Shown here in pieces: positions 1-5,491 of a DNA stretch of 5,596 nt. The notes beneath the pieces are model-generated. The model ran no database searches, had not been told where the DNA came from, and worked only from the letters and a program-made list of their open reading frames with translations. Location: the NCBI GenBank assembly GCA_022508635.1, contig JAFLUV010000151.1:1-5596 (forward strand), in the 5' to 3' direction. How positions within the stretch are numbered: position 1 is the first letter of the stretch; each line of letters starts with the position of its first letter. Source of the DNA: Prevotellaceae bacterium (GTDB taxonomy: Bacteria; Bacteroidota; Bacteroidia; Bacteroidales; Bacteroidaceae). The position numbers and the translations under genes are program-made.

Positions 1-21
1 TTTTTTCGTTATAATAAAGTA
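1..21 (+). other. Leader of the receptor gene (partial)
   Basis: This short AT-rich stretch lies directly before the receptor start codon and begins with six T's, which could be the tail of an upstream terminator. There is no Shine-Dalgarno-like purine run, as is usual in Bacteroidota. Too little is present to identify a promoter. Confidence 0.4.
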
Positions 22-2427
22 ATGAGAGTGATGAGACATTTCTTAGTATTCTTTCTGCCTCTCTTTTGGGGCATCACAAGCTTGTCTGCACAGGAAGAAC
101 AGACTGACACGGTCAATGTGCACTTAAAGGGGAAGGTGGTAGACGACAGCCAAGACCCTGTGGCTCTGTGTCAAATACGTGTAGAGGGGCAGCCTTATGG
201 TACGACTGCCTCTTTGGACGGAGAATACCGACTCTCTTTCCGGACGGCCGACAGTGTGGTCATTGTCTATAGCATGATAGGCTATGAAACGCGCAGGCGA
301 GTGCTAAAGAAGCCGCAAGGTAACCTGACACTCAACATCGTGATGCGCGAAAGTGGCAAGGAGATGGCTGAAGTGACCGTAGCAGAGACACGCAGGCAGA
401 TGGGTTCCATGCAGGAGTTGAACAAGCAAGACCTGAAGCGCATGCCAAGCACTTCGGGAAATGCCGTCGAGGAACTTGTTGCCACGCAAGCAGGTGTCAG
501 CACGCATAACGAACTCAGCAGCCAATATAATGTCCGCGGCGGCTCGTTCGATGAAAACTGTGTCTATATCAACGGTGTTGAGGTCTATCGCCCCATGCTT
601 GTCAGCAGCGGACAGCAGGAGGGGCTTTCCGTCATCAACAGCGACATGGTGGAGAAGATTAACTTCTCGGCAGGCGGTTTCGAGGCGAAATATGGTGATA
701 GGATGTCCAGCGTGCTCGACATCACATACGCTCACCCGGAACGCGCCGAGGCGACTGTCAGTGCAAGTCTGCTCGGAGCAAGCGTCTATGCCGGCTACGG
801 CAACCGCAAGTTCTCATTCTCCAACGGATTCCGTTACAAGACCAATCAATACATGCTCGGCTCGCTTGAGACGAAAGGTGAGTATAAGCCGAACTTCATC
901 GACTACCAAGCCTACCTGCGCTGGGCTCCATCGCGGGACTGGACCTTCGATGCCATCGTCTATATCAATCGCAACAACTACAACTTCAAGCCTGCTGACC
1001 GAGAGACCAAGTTCGGTACGATGGAAGACGTAAAGAGCTTCAAGGTCTATTTCGACGGCAAGGAGGAAGACCAGTTCCAGACGGCCTTCGGTACAGTCAG
1101 AGCGGCCAGGCGCCTGGGCAGGTCGGGAGCACTGAGCCTCACGGCATCTGCCTTCAGCAACCGGGAGAAGGAGACATACGACATTCAGGGACAATACTGG
1201 CTCAACGAGACGAACGGTGACGAACAACTGGGCGTAGGCTCCTACATGGAACACGCACGAAACTTCCTCTACAGTTCCGTCCAGGCCGTGAAACTCGCTT
1301 ACGACCTGAAGAAAGGAAGCCACCAGATGCAGACTGGCATCGGATGGAAACATGAGAACGTACGCGAGAACAGCAGTGAGTGGGAGTACCGGGACAGCAG
1401 TGGCTACAGCGTGCCTCACACGGGTACCGACCTGCAAGTCATCTACAACATGCGTGCTGCCAATTCCATCGATGCCAACCATCTGGAGCTGTACGCACAG
1501 GATACCTACCGCAGGGAAAGCAGGCTTGGCATTCTCAGCTTCAACTATGGCATGCGGCTCAGCTACTGGAGCTGGAACAAGGAGTGGCTCTTCAGTCCGC
1601 GTGCCAGCCTTGGCTTCGTTCCTGCCGCAAACGATAACTTTACCTTCCGCCTTGCCATGGGACTCTACAACCAGCGCCCTTTCTACAAGGAACTGCGCGA
1701 TACCGTCACCATTGCGGGCAACACCATTGTCCAGCTTAACCGGAACATCAAGTCGCAACGATCCTTCCAAGTCGTGGCGGGCATGGAGTACAAGTTCAAG
1801 GTTGCGAACCGTCCCTTCAAGTTCACGGCTGAAGCCTACTACAAGGCACAGTGGAAGCTCAATCCCTACAATGTGGACAACCTGAAGATTGTCTACTATG
1901 GCAACAACCTCGCTACGGGCTACGTCGTGGGAGCTGACTTCAAGCTTTACGGAGAGTTCGTTCCGGGTACAGACTCATGGGTCAGCTTCGGCCTGATGAA
2001 GGCCAACATGAGCCTGAACGGACGCAACATACCACAACCTACCGACCAGCGCTACAACGTCAACCTTTTCTTCAGTGACTATTTCCCGGGCACTACACGG
2101 TGGAAGATGAACCTCAAGGCAACCATTGCCGACGGCCTGCCTTTCGGGCCGCCGCATACGGGGCTGGAGCGCAATGCCTTCCGTGCACCAGCATACCGTC
2201 GCTTCGACATTGGCATGAACTACCGTCTCATTGACAACGAGGATCGTCACCTGAGGCGTGCCAAGTACCTGCGCAACATCTGGCTCGGCCTGGACTGCTT
2301 CAACATCTTCGGCCTGGACAACGTGAGCAGCTACTTCTGGATAACCGACGTGAGCAACCACCAGTACGCCGTGCCCAACTACCTTACCGGCCGCATGATA
2401 AATGCCCGCGTGCTGATAGAGCTGTAA
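22..2427 (+). CDS. TonB-dependent outer-membrane receptor with carboxypeptidase-regulatory-like domain
   Basis: An 801-residue protein. Residues 1-23 look like a Sec signal peptide: Arg/His-containing start, a Leu/Phe-rich core, and probable cleavage after SLSA before QEEQ. Residues about 33-108 resemble the carboxypeptidase-regulatory-like beta-sandwich (GKVVDD, then DGEYRLSF and YSMIGYET). A TonB-box-like stretch, MAEVTVAE, lies near residues 115-122. The plug domain follows to about residue 237, with the hallmarks YNVRGGSFDEN (about 169-179), VYINGVEVYRP (181-191) and GGFEAKYGDRMSSVLDI (218-234). The rest is rich in alternating aromatic and polar segments, as in a 22-strand beta-barrel. 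By family, it imports a substrate across the outer membrane using TonB-ExbBD energy; the substrate is unknown. At about 800 residues and with no SusD-type partner beside it, it is probably not a SusC glycan importer. The second ATG, 9 bases on, is an equally plausible start. No terminator hairpin is obvious after the stop. Confidence 0.93.
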   Translation: MRVMRHFLVFFLPLFWGITSLSAQEEQTDTVNVHLKGKVVDDSQDPVALCQIRVEGQPYGTTASLDGEYRLSFRTADSVVIVYSMIGYETRRRVLKKPQGNLTLNIVMRESGKEMAEVTVAETRRQMGSMQELNKQDLKRMPSTSGNAVEELVATQAGVSTHNELSSQYNVRGGSFDENCVYINGVEVYRPMLVSSGQQEGLSVINSDMVEKINFSAGGFEAKYGDRMSSVLDITYAHPERAEATVSASLLGASVYAGYGNRKFSFSNGFRYKTNQYMLGSLETKGEYKPNFIDYQAYLRWAPSRDWTFDAIVYINRNNYNFKPADRETKFGTMEDVKSFKVYFDGKEEDQFQTAFGTVRAARRLGRSGALSLTASAFSNREKETYDIQGQYWLNETNGDEQLGVGSYMEHARNFLYSSVQAVKLAYDLKKGSHQMQTGIGWKHENVRENSSEWEYRDSSGYSVPHTGTDLQVIYNMRAANSIDANHLELYAQDTYRRESRLGILSFNYGMRLSYWSWNKEWLFSPRASLGFVPAANDNFTFRLAMGLYNQRPFYKELRDTVTIAGNTIVQLNRNIKSQRSFQVVAGMEYKFKVANRPFKFTAEAYYKAQWKLNPYNVDNLKIVYYGNNLATGYVVGADFKLYGEFVPGTDSWVSFGLMKANMSLNGRNIPQPTDQRYNVNLFFSDYFPGTTRWKMNLKATIADGLPFGPPHTGLERNAFRAPAYRRFDIGMNYRLIDNEDRHLRRAKYLRNIWLGLDCFNIFGLDNVSSYFWITDVSNHQYAVPNYLTGRMINARVLIEL

Positions 2428-2443
2428 AAATAGGTGCGCGCGC

Positions 2444-2474
2444 TTTGCAGTTCACGAAAAAAAGCATATCTTTG
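2444..2474 (+). promoter_or_regulatory. Bacteroidota sigma-ABfr-type promoter for mce
   Basis: A -33 element TTTG (2444-2447) and a -7 element TATCTTTG (2467-2474, matching TAnnTTTG) are 19 bp apart, which fits the known Bacteroides consensus. Transcription would start around 2480-2485 and leave a leader of about 40 nt that is A-rich and G-poor just before the mce ATG at 2524. Both elements sit inside copies of the same octamer, CTTTGCAG (2443-2450 and 2470-2477). Match to consensus is seen; activity is inferred. Confidence 0.8.
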
Positions 2475-2523
2475 CAGCGCTTTAGCGACATACCTAAACT
2501 AAAACATAACTAATAACAACATC

Positions 2524-2928
2524 ATGAAGATTTCACGCATTGAGCATCTGGGCATCGCCGTACAGAGCATTGACGCTGTGCTGCCCTACTTCCAGGACGT
2601 CCTCGGCCTGGAAGTTTACAAGACAGAAGTAGTAGAGGACCAAAAGGTGAAGACTGCCTTCCTGAAGGTCGGCGAGGTGAAGCTGGAGCTCCTGGAGCCC
2701 ACGTGTCCCGAGAGCACCGTGCAGAAGTTCCTCGACAACGGCGGCCGCGGCATACACCACGTTGCCTTCAAGGTTGAGGACGGCGTAAGCGAGGCACTGG
2801 CCATGTGCGAGGGCAAGGAGATTCGCCTCATCGACAAGGCTCCGCGCAAGGGTGCCGACGGCCTGAACATCGCATTCCTTCACCCGAAGAGCACGTGCGG
2901 CATACTGACCGAGCTTTGCGAGGAGTAG
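2524..2928 (+). CDS. mce: Methylmalonyl-CoA epimerase
   Basis: A 134-residue VOC-superfamily protein, the usual length for this enzyme, cytosolic with no signal peptide. It interconverts the (R) and (S) epimers of methylmalonyl-CoA, linking B12-dependent methylmalonyl-CoA mutase to decarboxylation or carboxylation in the succinate-propionate route. The two VOC modules are visible. The first opens with IEHLGIAV (His8) and ends at KLELLEP (Glu55). The second opens with GIHHVAFKVED (His78/His79) and ends at GILTELCEE (Glu130). His8, Glu55, His79 and Glu130 are the expected divalent-metal ligands by family comparison. The VEDQKV segment (37-42) and the conserved DKAPRKGADGLNIAFLHPKS stretch (104-123) are typical of the Bacteroidales form. 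The start follows a promoter and A-rich leader, and the protein begins as the family does. In many relatives this gene sits beside methylmalonyl-CoA decarboxylase subunits; here the next gene is unrelated and lies behind a terminator, so mce appears monocistronic. Confidence 0.95.
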   Translation: MKISRIEHLGIAVQSIDAVLPYFQDVLGLEVYKTEVVEDQKVKTAFLKVGEVKLELLEPTCPESTVQKFLDNGGRGIHHVAFKVEDGVSEALAMCEGKEIRLIDKAPRKGADGLNIAFLHPKSTCGILTELCEE

Positions 2929-2954
2929 TGCAGGATGATTCCCTTCGTCCTGCA
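2929..2954 (+). other. Stem-loop immediately after the mce stop codon
   Basis: TGCAGGATGA (2929-2938) pairs with TCGTCCTGCA (2945-2954), giving ten base pairs with one G-U and a six-base loop. It starts at the first base after the stop. There is no T-run behind it, so it is more likely an mRNA 3'-end stabiliser or an auxiliary part of the terminator just downstream than a terminator itself. Confidence 0.65.
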
Positions 2955-2972
2955 TCTGAACTGAGAAAGAGA

Positions 2973-3005
2973 GGGGCGTGTCGGGACTGGCACGCCCCCC
3001 TTTTC
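2973..3005 (+). terminator. Intrinsic terminator of mce
   Basis: GGGGCGTG (2973-2980) pairs perfectly with CACGCCCC (2991-2998). The stem can extend inward through U-G, C-G and G-U pairs to a GGAC loop. The stem is followed by CC and then TTTTCT. An A/G-rich run precedes it. This should end the mce transcript and separate it from the DUF1080 gene. Confidence 0.82.
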
Positions 3006-3022
3006 TGCATGACGCCCCATAC

Positions 3023-3034
3023 ATTATATATAAT
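3023..3034. other. AT-only perfect palindrome ATTATATATAAT
   Basis: A perfect 12-bp dyad of only A and T lies between the mce terminator and the 22-bp repeat array. It might be a weakly melting segment or a regulator site upstream of the DUF1080 gene. No TAnnTTTG element was found between 3006 and 3135, so the promoter of that gene is not identified. Confidence 0.4.
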
Positions 3035-3041
3035 ATAGGCC

Positions 3042-3129
3042 ATAGACACAAGACTTAAACACTATAGGCACAAGACCTATACGTTGTAGACCCAAGACTT
3101 AAACATTATAAACCCAAGACTTAAACACT
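3042..3129 (+). repeat. Array 1: four 22-bp tandem repeats before the DUF1080 gene
   Basis: Four units of exactly 22 bp lie end to end (3042-3063, 3064-3085, 3086-3107, 3108-3129). Fourteen of the 22 columns are identical in all units, including an unbroken core CAAGAC. The first part of the consensus is ATAGACCCAAGACTTAAAC. Units 1, 3 and 4 are closest; unit 2 is the most diverged and uniquely carries an inverted repeat, TATAGG (3063-3068) with CCTATA (3076-3081). The array ends six bases before the start codon, so it lies in the promoter or 5' leader. Neither flanking 22 bp continues it. Confidence 0.93.
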
Positions 3130-3135
3130 GACACT

Positions 3136-4146
3136 ATGAAACATTGTCTTACATTCCTATTCATGCTGCTCCTTGCTCCTTGCGCTTTCCTACAGCTCAG
3201 GGCACAGGAGCTGACCCCGGAGAACCAGGTCATCTATCTGCGACACATCTTCGAGCAGACCAACGACCAGCAGCAGCGAGAGTCGGCTCTGTCGCTCATG
3301 GCTCAGGCTGGAACCTACCAGGCACTTACCTTTGCTGCCTCGCAGCTGGGCAATGAGCAGCTGGCGACTGCCAAGGCTGCGGCCAAGGCCTTCTGGACCA
3401 TCCTCTCTGCTCATCCCGAGTACAACGGCAAGGAGATCCGCGAGATGCTCCCATATGCCATTGCCCTCATCGACAAGAAGCAGAGGAAGCAGGCGCTGGC
3501 CTGGCTCAATGCTGCCGACAAGGAGGAGGAGGGCTTCGTCTCTCTCTTCAACGGCAGGAACCTGGAAGGCTGGAAGGGACTTGTGGAGAACCCCATCGCG
3601 CGTGCCAAGATGAGTAGCGAGCAGCTTGCTGCGGCACAGGAGAAGGCCGACGAGCTGATGCGTCGCGACTGGATCGTGGAGGACGGCAACCTGCTCTACA
3701 TAGGAAACGGATGGGACAACATCTGCACTGTGAAGCAGTATGCCGACTTCGAGCTGCTCGTCGACTGGAAGCTCGACCCCAACGGCAAGGAGCCTGACGC
3801 AGGCGTCTACCTCAGGGGTGCCCCGCAGGTGCAGATATGGGACATCCGCCGCAAGGAAGTCGGCGCGCAGGTCGGCTCGGGCGGACTCTACAACAACCAG
3901 AAGCACCCCTCCGAACCGACAAGCGTCGAGGACAACAAGCTCGGCGAGTGGAACACCTTCCGCATCGTCATGCGGGGCGAGACGGTTACGGTATGGCTCA
4001 ACGGCGTGAAGGTCGTGGACAACGTGGTGCTGGAGAACTACTGGGATCGCAAGCAGCCCATCTTCCCCCGCGAGCAGATCGAGATGCAGGCCCACGGCAG
4101 CCGCTGCTATTTCCGCAACATATACGTGAAGGAGCTCAAGAACTGA
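3136..4146 (+). CDS. Secreted DUF1080 (3-keto-disaccharide hydrolase-like) protein
   Basis: A 336-residue exported protein. Residues 1-23 form a signal peptide with a Leu-rich core and probable cleavage at LRA|QE; the LAPC stretch is a poor lipobox because proline precedes the cysteine. Residues about 26-130 are Ala/Gln/Leu-rich and probably helical, somewhat like HEAT repeats. The DUF1080 domain (PF06439, concanavalin-like jelly roll) runs from about 134 to the end. It starts with FVSLFNGRNLEGWKG (134-148) and has DWIVEDGNLLYIG (178-190), DFELLVDWKLDP (204-215), DAGVYLRGAPQVQIWD (221-236), GGLYNN (249-254), GEWNTFRIVMRGETVTVWLNG (270-290) and a closing YFRNIYVKEL. The family includes enzymes acting on 3-keto-glycosides and is sometimes labelled glycoside hydrolase family 16-like; the substrate here is not known. 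The start is fixed by the signal peptide. The stop is 23 bp before fmt, suggesting an operon. The only visible upstream control element is the 22-bp repeat array. Confidence 0.88.
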   Translation: MKHCLTFLFMLLLAPCAFLQLRAQELTPENQVIYLRHIFEQTNDQQQRESALSLMAQAGTYQALTFAASQLGNEQLATAKAAAKAFWTILSAHPEYNGKEIREMLPYAIALIDKKQRKQALAWLNAADKEEEGFVSLFNGRNLEGWKGLVENPIARAKMSSEQLAAAQEKADELMRRDWIVEDGNLLYIGNGWDNICTVKQYADFELLVDWKLDPNGKEPDAGVYLRGAPQVQIWDIRRKEVGAQVGSGGLYNNQKHPSEPTSVEDNKLGEWNTFRIVMRGETVTVWLNGVKVVDNVVLENYWDRKQPIFPREQIEMQAHGSRCYFRNIYVKELKN

Positions 4147-4150
4147 CCGA

Positions 4151-4165
4151 CCGAAATCCTACGAC
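4151..4165 (+). repeat. 15-bp direct repeat, copy before fmt
   Basis: CCGAAATCCTACGAC lies between the DUF1080 stop and the fmt start, five bases after the stop. It matches 13 of 15 bases of 5182-5196, which lies just after the fmt stop. Both copies are preceded by CTGACC, which includes the stop codon. The match could reflect a duplicated intergenic spacer or chance in a small GC-rich gap. Confidence 0.5.
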
Positions 4166-4169
4166 ACGA

Positions 4170-5174
4170 ATGATGAAGCCTCGCATCGTCTTCATGGGCA
4201 CGCCGGACTTTGCCGTGCAGTCGCTCCGCAGACTCGTCGAAGAGGGCTGCAACGTGGTCGGCGTGGTGACGATGCCCGACAAGCCCGTCGGCCGACACCA
4301 CGACGTCCTGCAAGCCAGTCCCGTCAAGAAGTACGCCGTCGAGAGGGGCATCCCCGTGCTACAGCCCGAGAAGCTTCGCGACGAAGCGTTCCTTGCCGGG
4401 CTCCGTGCATTGCAGCCCGACCTGCAGGTGGTCGTTGCCTTCCGCATGCTGCCGCAGGTCGTGTGGGGCATGCCGCCCCTGGGCACGTTCAACCTCCACG
4501 CCGCCCTCCTGCCCCAGTACCGCGGCGCAGCCCCCATCAACTGGGCCATCATCAACGGCGACACCGAGACGGGCGTCACAACCTTCTTCCTTGACGAGCA
4601 GATCGACACGGGTCGCATCATCCTGCAGGAGCGCACTCCCATAGCTCCCGGCGACTGCGCCGAGGACGTCCACGACCGCCTCATGATGCAGGGCGCCGAG
4701 CTCGTAGTCCGTACCGTCCGCCTCATCGAGGAGGGGCGTGCGGAAGCCATCGACCAGAGCGCATTCATGACGGACGAAGCGCTGCGCCCCGCCCCCAAGA
4801 TCTTCAAGGAAACGTGCCGGATACGCTGGCAGGAACATACGGCAAAGAGTGCCTGCGACTTCGTCCGGGGGCTCAGTCCCTACCCTGCCGCCTGGATGCC
4901 GGTAGTGGCCAACGGGAAGGAGACGGAGATGAAGGTGTACCGTGCGTCGGTACACGACCCGCTCCCTGCTGCCGCAGCCGACGGCTCCCCTGCCCTCGCC
5001 GGCGGCGGAACCTGCCCGGACACCGGCTCACTGCTGACCGACGGCAAGACCTTCGTCCGCATAGTCCTGCCGGACGGGCTGCTCTCCCTCGACGAAGTGC
5101 AGCTTGCGGGCAAGAAGCGGATGCCCATAGCCGACCTGCTGAGGGGCACCGCCCTTTCCGGTCCGCTGGCCTGA
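4170..5174 (+). CDS. fmt: Methionyl-tRNA formyltransferase
   Basis: A 334-residue cytosolic enzyme that transfers a formyl group from 10-formyltetrahydrofolate to the amino group of Met-tRNA(fMet), allowing normal translation initiation. The N-terminal Rossmann-type formyltransferase domain begins RIVFMGTPDFAV (5-16) and contains the family motif LLPQYRGAAPINWAI (113-127). The catalytic triad is present: Asn108 and His110 in FNLHAALLP, and Asp146 in EQIDTG. The C-terminal tRNA-binding domain starts near APKIFKETCRI (208-218) and includes FVRGLSPYPAAW (231-242) and QLAGKKRM (311-318). The open frame continues upstream through the DUF1080 gene, but homology begins at the Met-Met pair; ATG at 4170 or 4173 is the start. 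It is slightly longer than the E. coli protein because of an Ala/Gly/Pro-rich insertion at about 263-287. It is probably cotranscribed with the preceding gene and ends at a strong terminator. Codon use becomes markedly GC-rich towards its 3' end. Confidence 0.96.
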   Translation: MMKPRIVFMGTPDFAVQSLRRLVEEGCNVVGVVTMPDKPVGRHHDVLQASPVKKYAVERGIPVLQPEKLRDEAFLAGLRALQPDLQVVVAFRMLPQVVWGMPPLGTFNLHAALLPQYRGAAPINWAIINGDTETGVTTFFLDEQIDTGRIILQERTPIAPGDCAEDVHDRLMMQGAELVVRTVRLIEEGRAEAIDQSAFMTDEALRPAPKIFKETCRIRWQEHTAKSACDFVRGLSPYPAAWMPVVANGKETEMKVYRASVHDPLPAAAADGSPALAGGGTCPDTGSLLTDGKTFVRIVLPDGLLSLDEVQLAGKKRMPIADLLRGTALSGPLA

Positions 5175-5181
5175 CCCTGCG

Positions 5182-5196
5182 CCGGAACCCTACGAC
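5182..5196 (+). repeat. 15-bp direct repeat, copy after fmt
   Basis: CCGGAACCCTACGAC begins eight bases after the fmt stop and matches 13 of 15 bases of 4151-4165. Unlike the first copy, it has no start codon at the corresponding distance downstream and instead leads into the terminator. Confidence 0.5.
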
Positions 5197-5218
5197 CGGC
5201 ACATATATCATCCCCGAC

Positions 5219-5260
5219 AGAGGGTGCCCCGAAGCTACGACTCCGGGGCATCCTCTTTTC
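5219..5260 (+). terminator. Intrinsic terminator of the DUF1080-fmt unit
   Basis: GAGGGTGCCCCG (5220-5231) pairs with CGGGGCATCCTC (5244-5255): twelve pairs with a single G-U, closed by a 12-base loop and extended by A5219-T5256. TTTTCTG follows at once. It lies 45 bases after the fmt stop. Its tail (CTTTTCTG) matches that of the mce terminator. Confidence 0.9.
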
Positions 5261-5361
5261 TGTATACGGCAACCCTCGCCTCATCCCTGCCCATCGCCCC
5301 GCCGCATCGTAGCGACGGAGAGCCTCAGCAGGACGAATCTCCTGCCGCATCGCCCCGTGAG
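5261..5361. other. GC-rich intergenic stretch with a direct repeat and a small stem-loop
   Basis: No credible gene is seen. A near-identical 16/17-base sequence occurs twice: CCTGCCCATCGCCCCG (5286-5301) and CCTGCCGCATCGCCCCG (5341-5357), differing by one inserted G. Between and overlapping them, GCAGGA (5328-5333) can pair with TCCTGC (5340-5345) around a six-base loop. CCTCA (5323-5327) could pair with TGAGG (5358-5362) around that. There is no T-run after the hairpin. Confidence 0.5.
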
Positions 5362-5449
5362 GACTTCATGTGCAGTCGCCTATACATCTATGTGCAGTCC
5401 GTAATGCATATATGCATGAATAAAGACGCATATATGCATAGTCGATGAC
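5362..5449. repeat. Array 2: four degenerate 22-bp repeats with palindromic cores
   Basis: Four 22-bp units (5362, 5384, 5406, 5428) are visible by exact 22-bp offsets. ATGTGCAGTC occurs at 5368 and 5390. GCATATATGC occurs at 5406 and 5428. The last unit again has ATG followed by AGTC at the same columns as the first two. The third unit lies in a perfect 14-bp palindrome, ATGCATATATGCAT (5404-5417). The fourth keeps a perfect 10-bp palindrome (5428-5437). The second has a looser dyad, ACAT-CT-ATGT (5384-5393). The units thus form two closely related pairs. Confidence 0.75.
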
Positions 5450-5491
5450 GGCTCAAAGACCCGTTTTCGAGGGATTTTGGAGTAGTTTTTG

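Noticed and set aside
814..1770. Long open frame on the - strand inside the receptor gene
   Set aside because: It is antisense to a gene with clear domain hallmarks and shows only composition-driven Val/Ala/Leu-rich sequence with no recognisable domain.
22..2427. SusC-type glycan importer
   Set aside because: The protein is shorter than typical SusC members and no SusD-like lipoprotein gene follows; mce follows behind its own promoter.
3136..3204. Lipoprotein signal on the DUF1080 protein
   Set aside because: The only candidate cysteine is in LAPC, where proline at -1 is incompatible with a normal lipobox; a signal peptidase I site at LRA|QE fits better.
3190..4095. Long open frame on the - strand inside the DUF1080 gene
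   Set aside because: It is an antisense shadow of a gene with signal peptide and family motifs; no domain is recognisable.
3837..4169. In-frame extension upstream of fmt that would make a 445-residue protein
   Set aside because: It overlaps the well-supported DUF1080 gene in another frame and has no similarity to formyltransferases, which begin at RIVFMGTPDF.
4814..5404. Open frame on the + strand overlapping the fmt 3' end and the terminator
   Set aside because: It is Arg/Pro/Cys-rich out-of-frame reading of GC-rich fmt DNA and runs through a strong terminator hairpin.
5224..5448. 74-codon open frame after fmt
   Set aside because: It begins inside the terminator stem and runs through the direct repeats and array 2; its sequence is explained by them.
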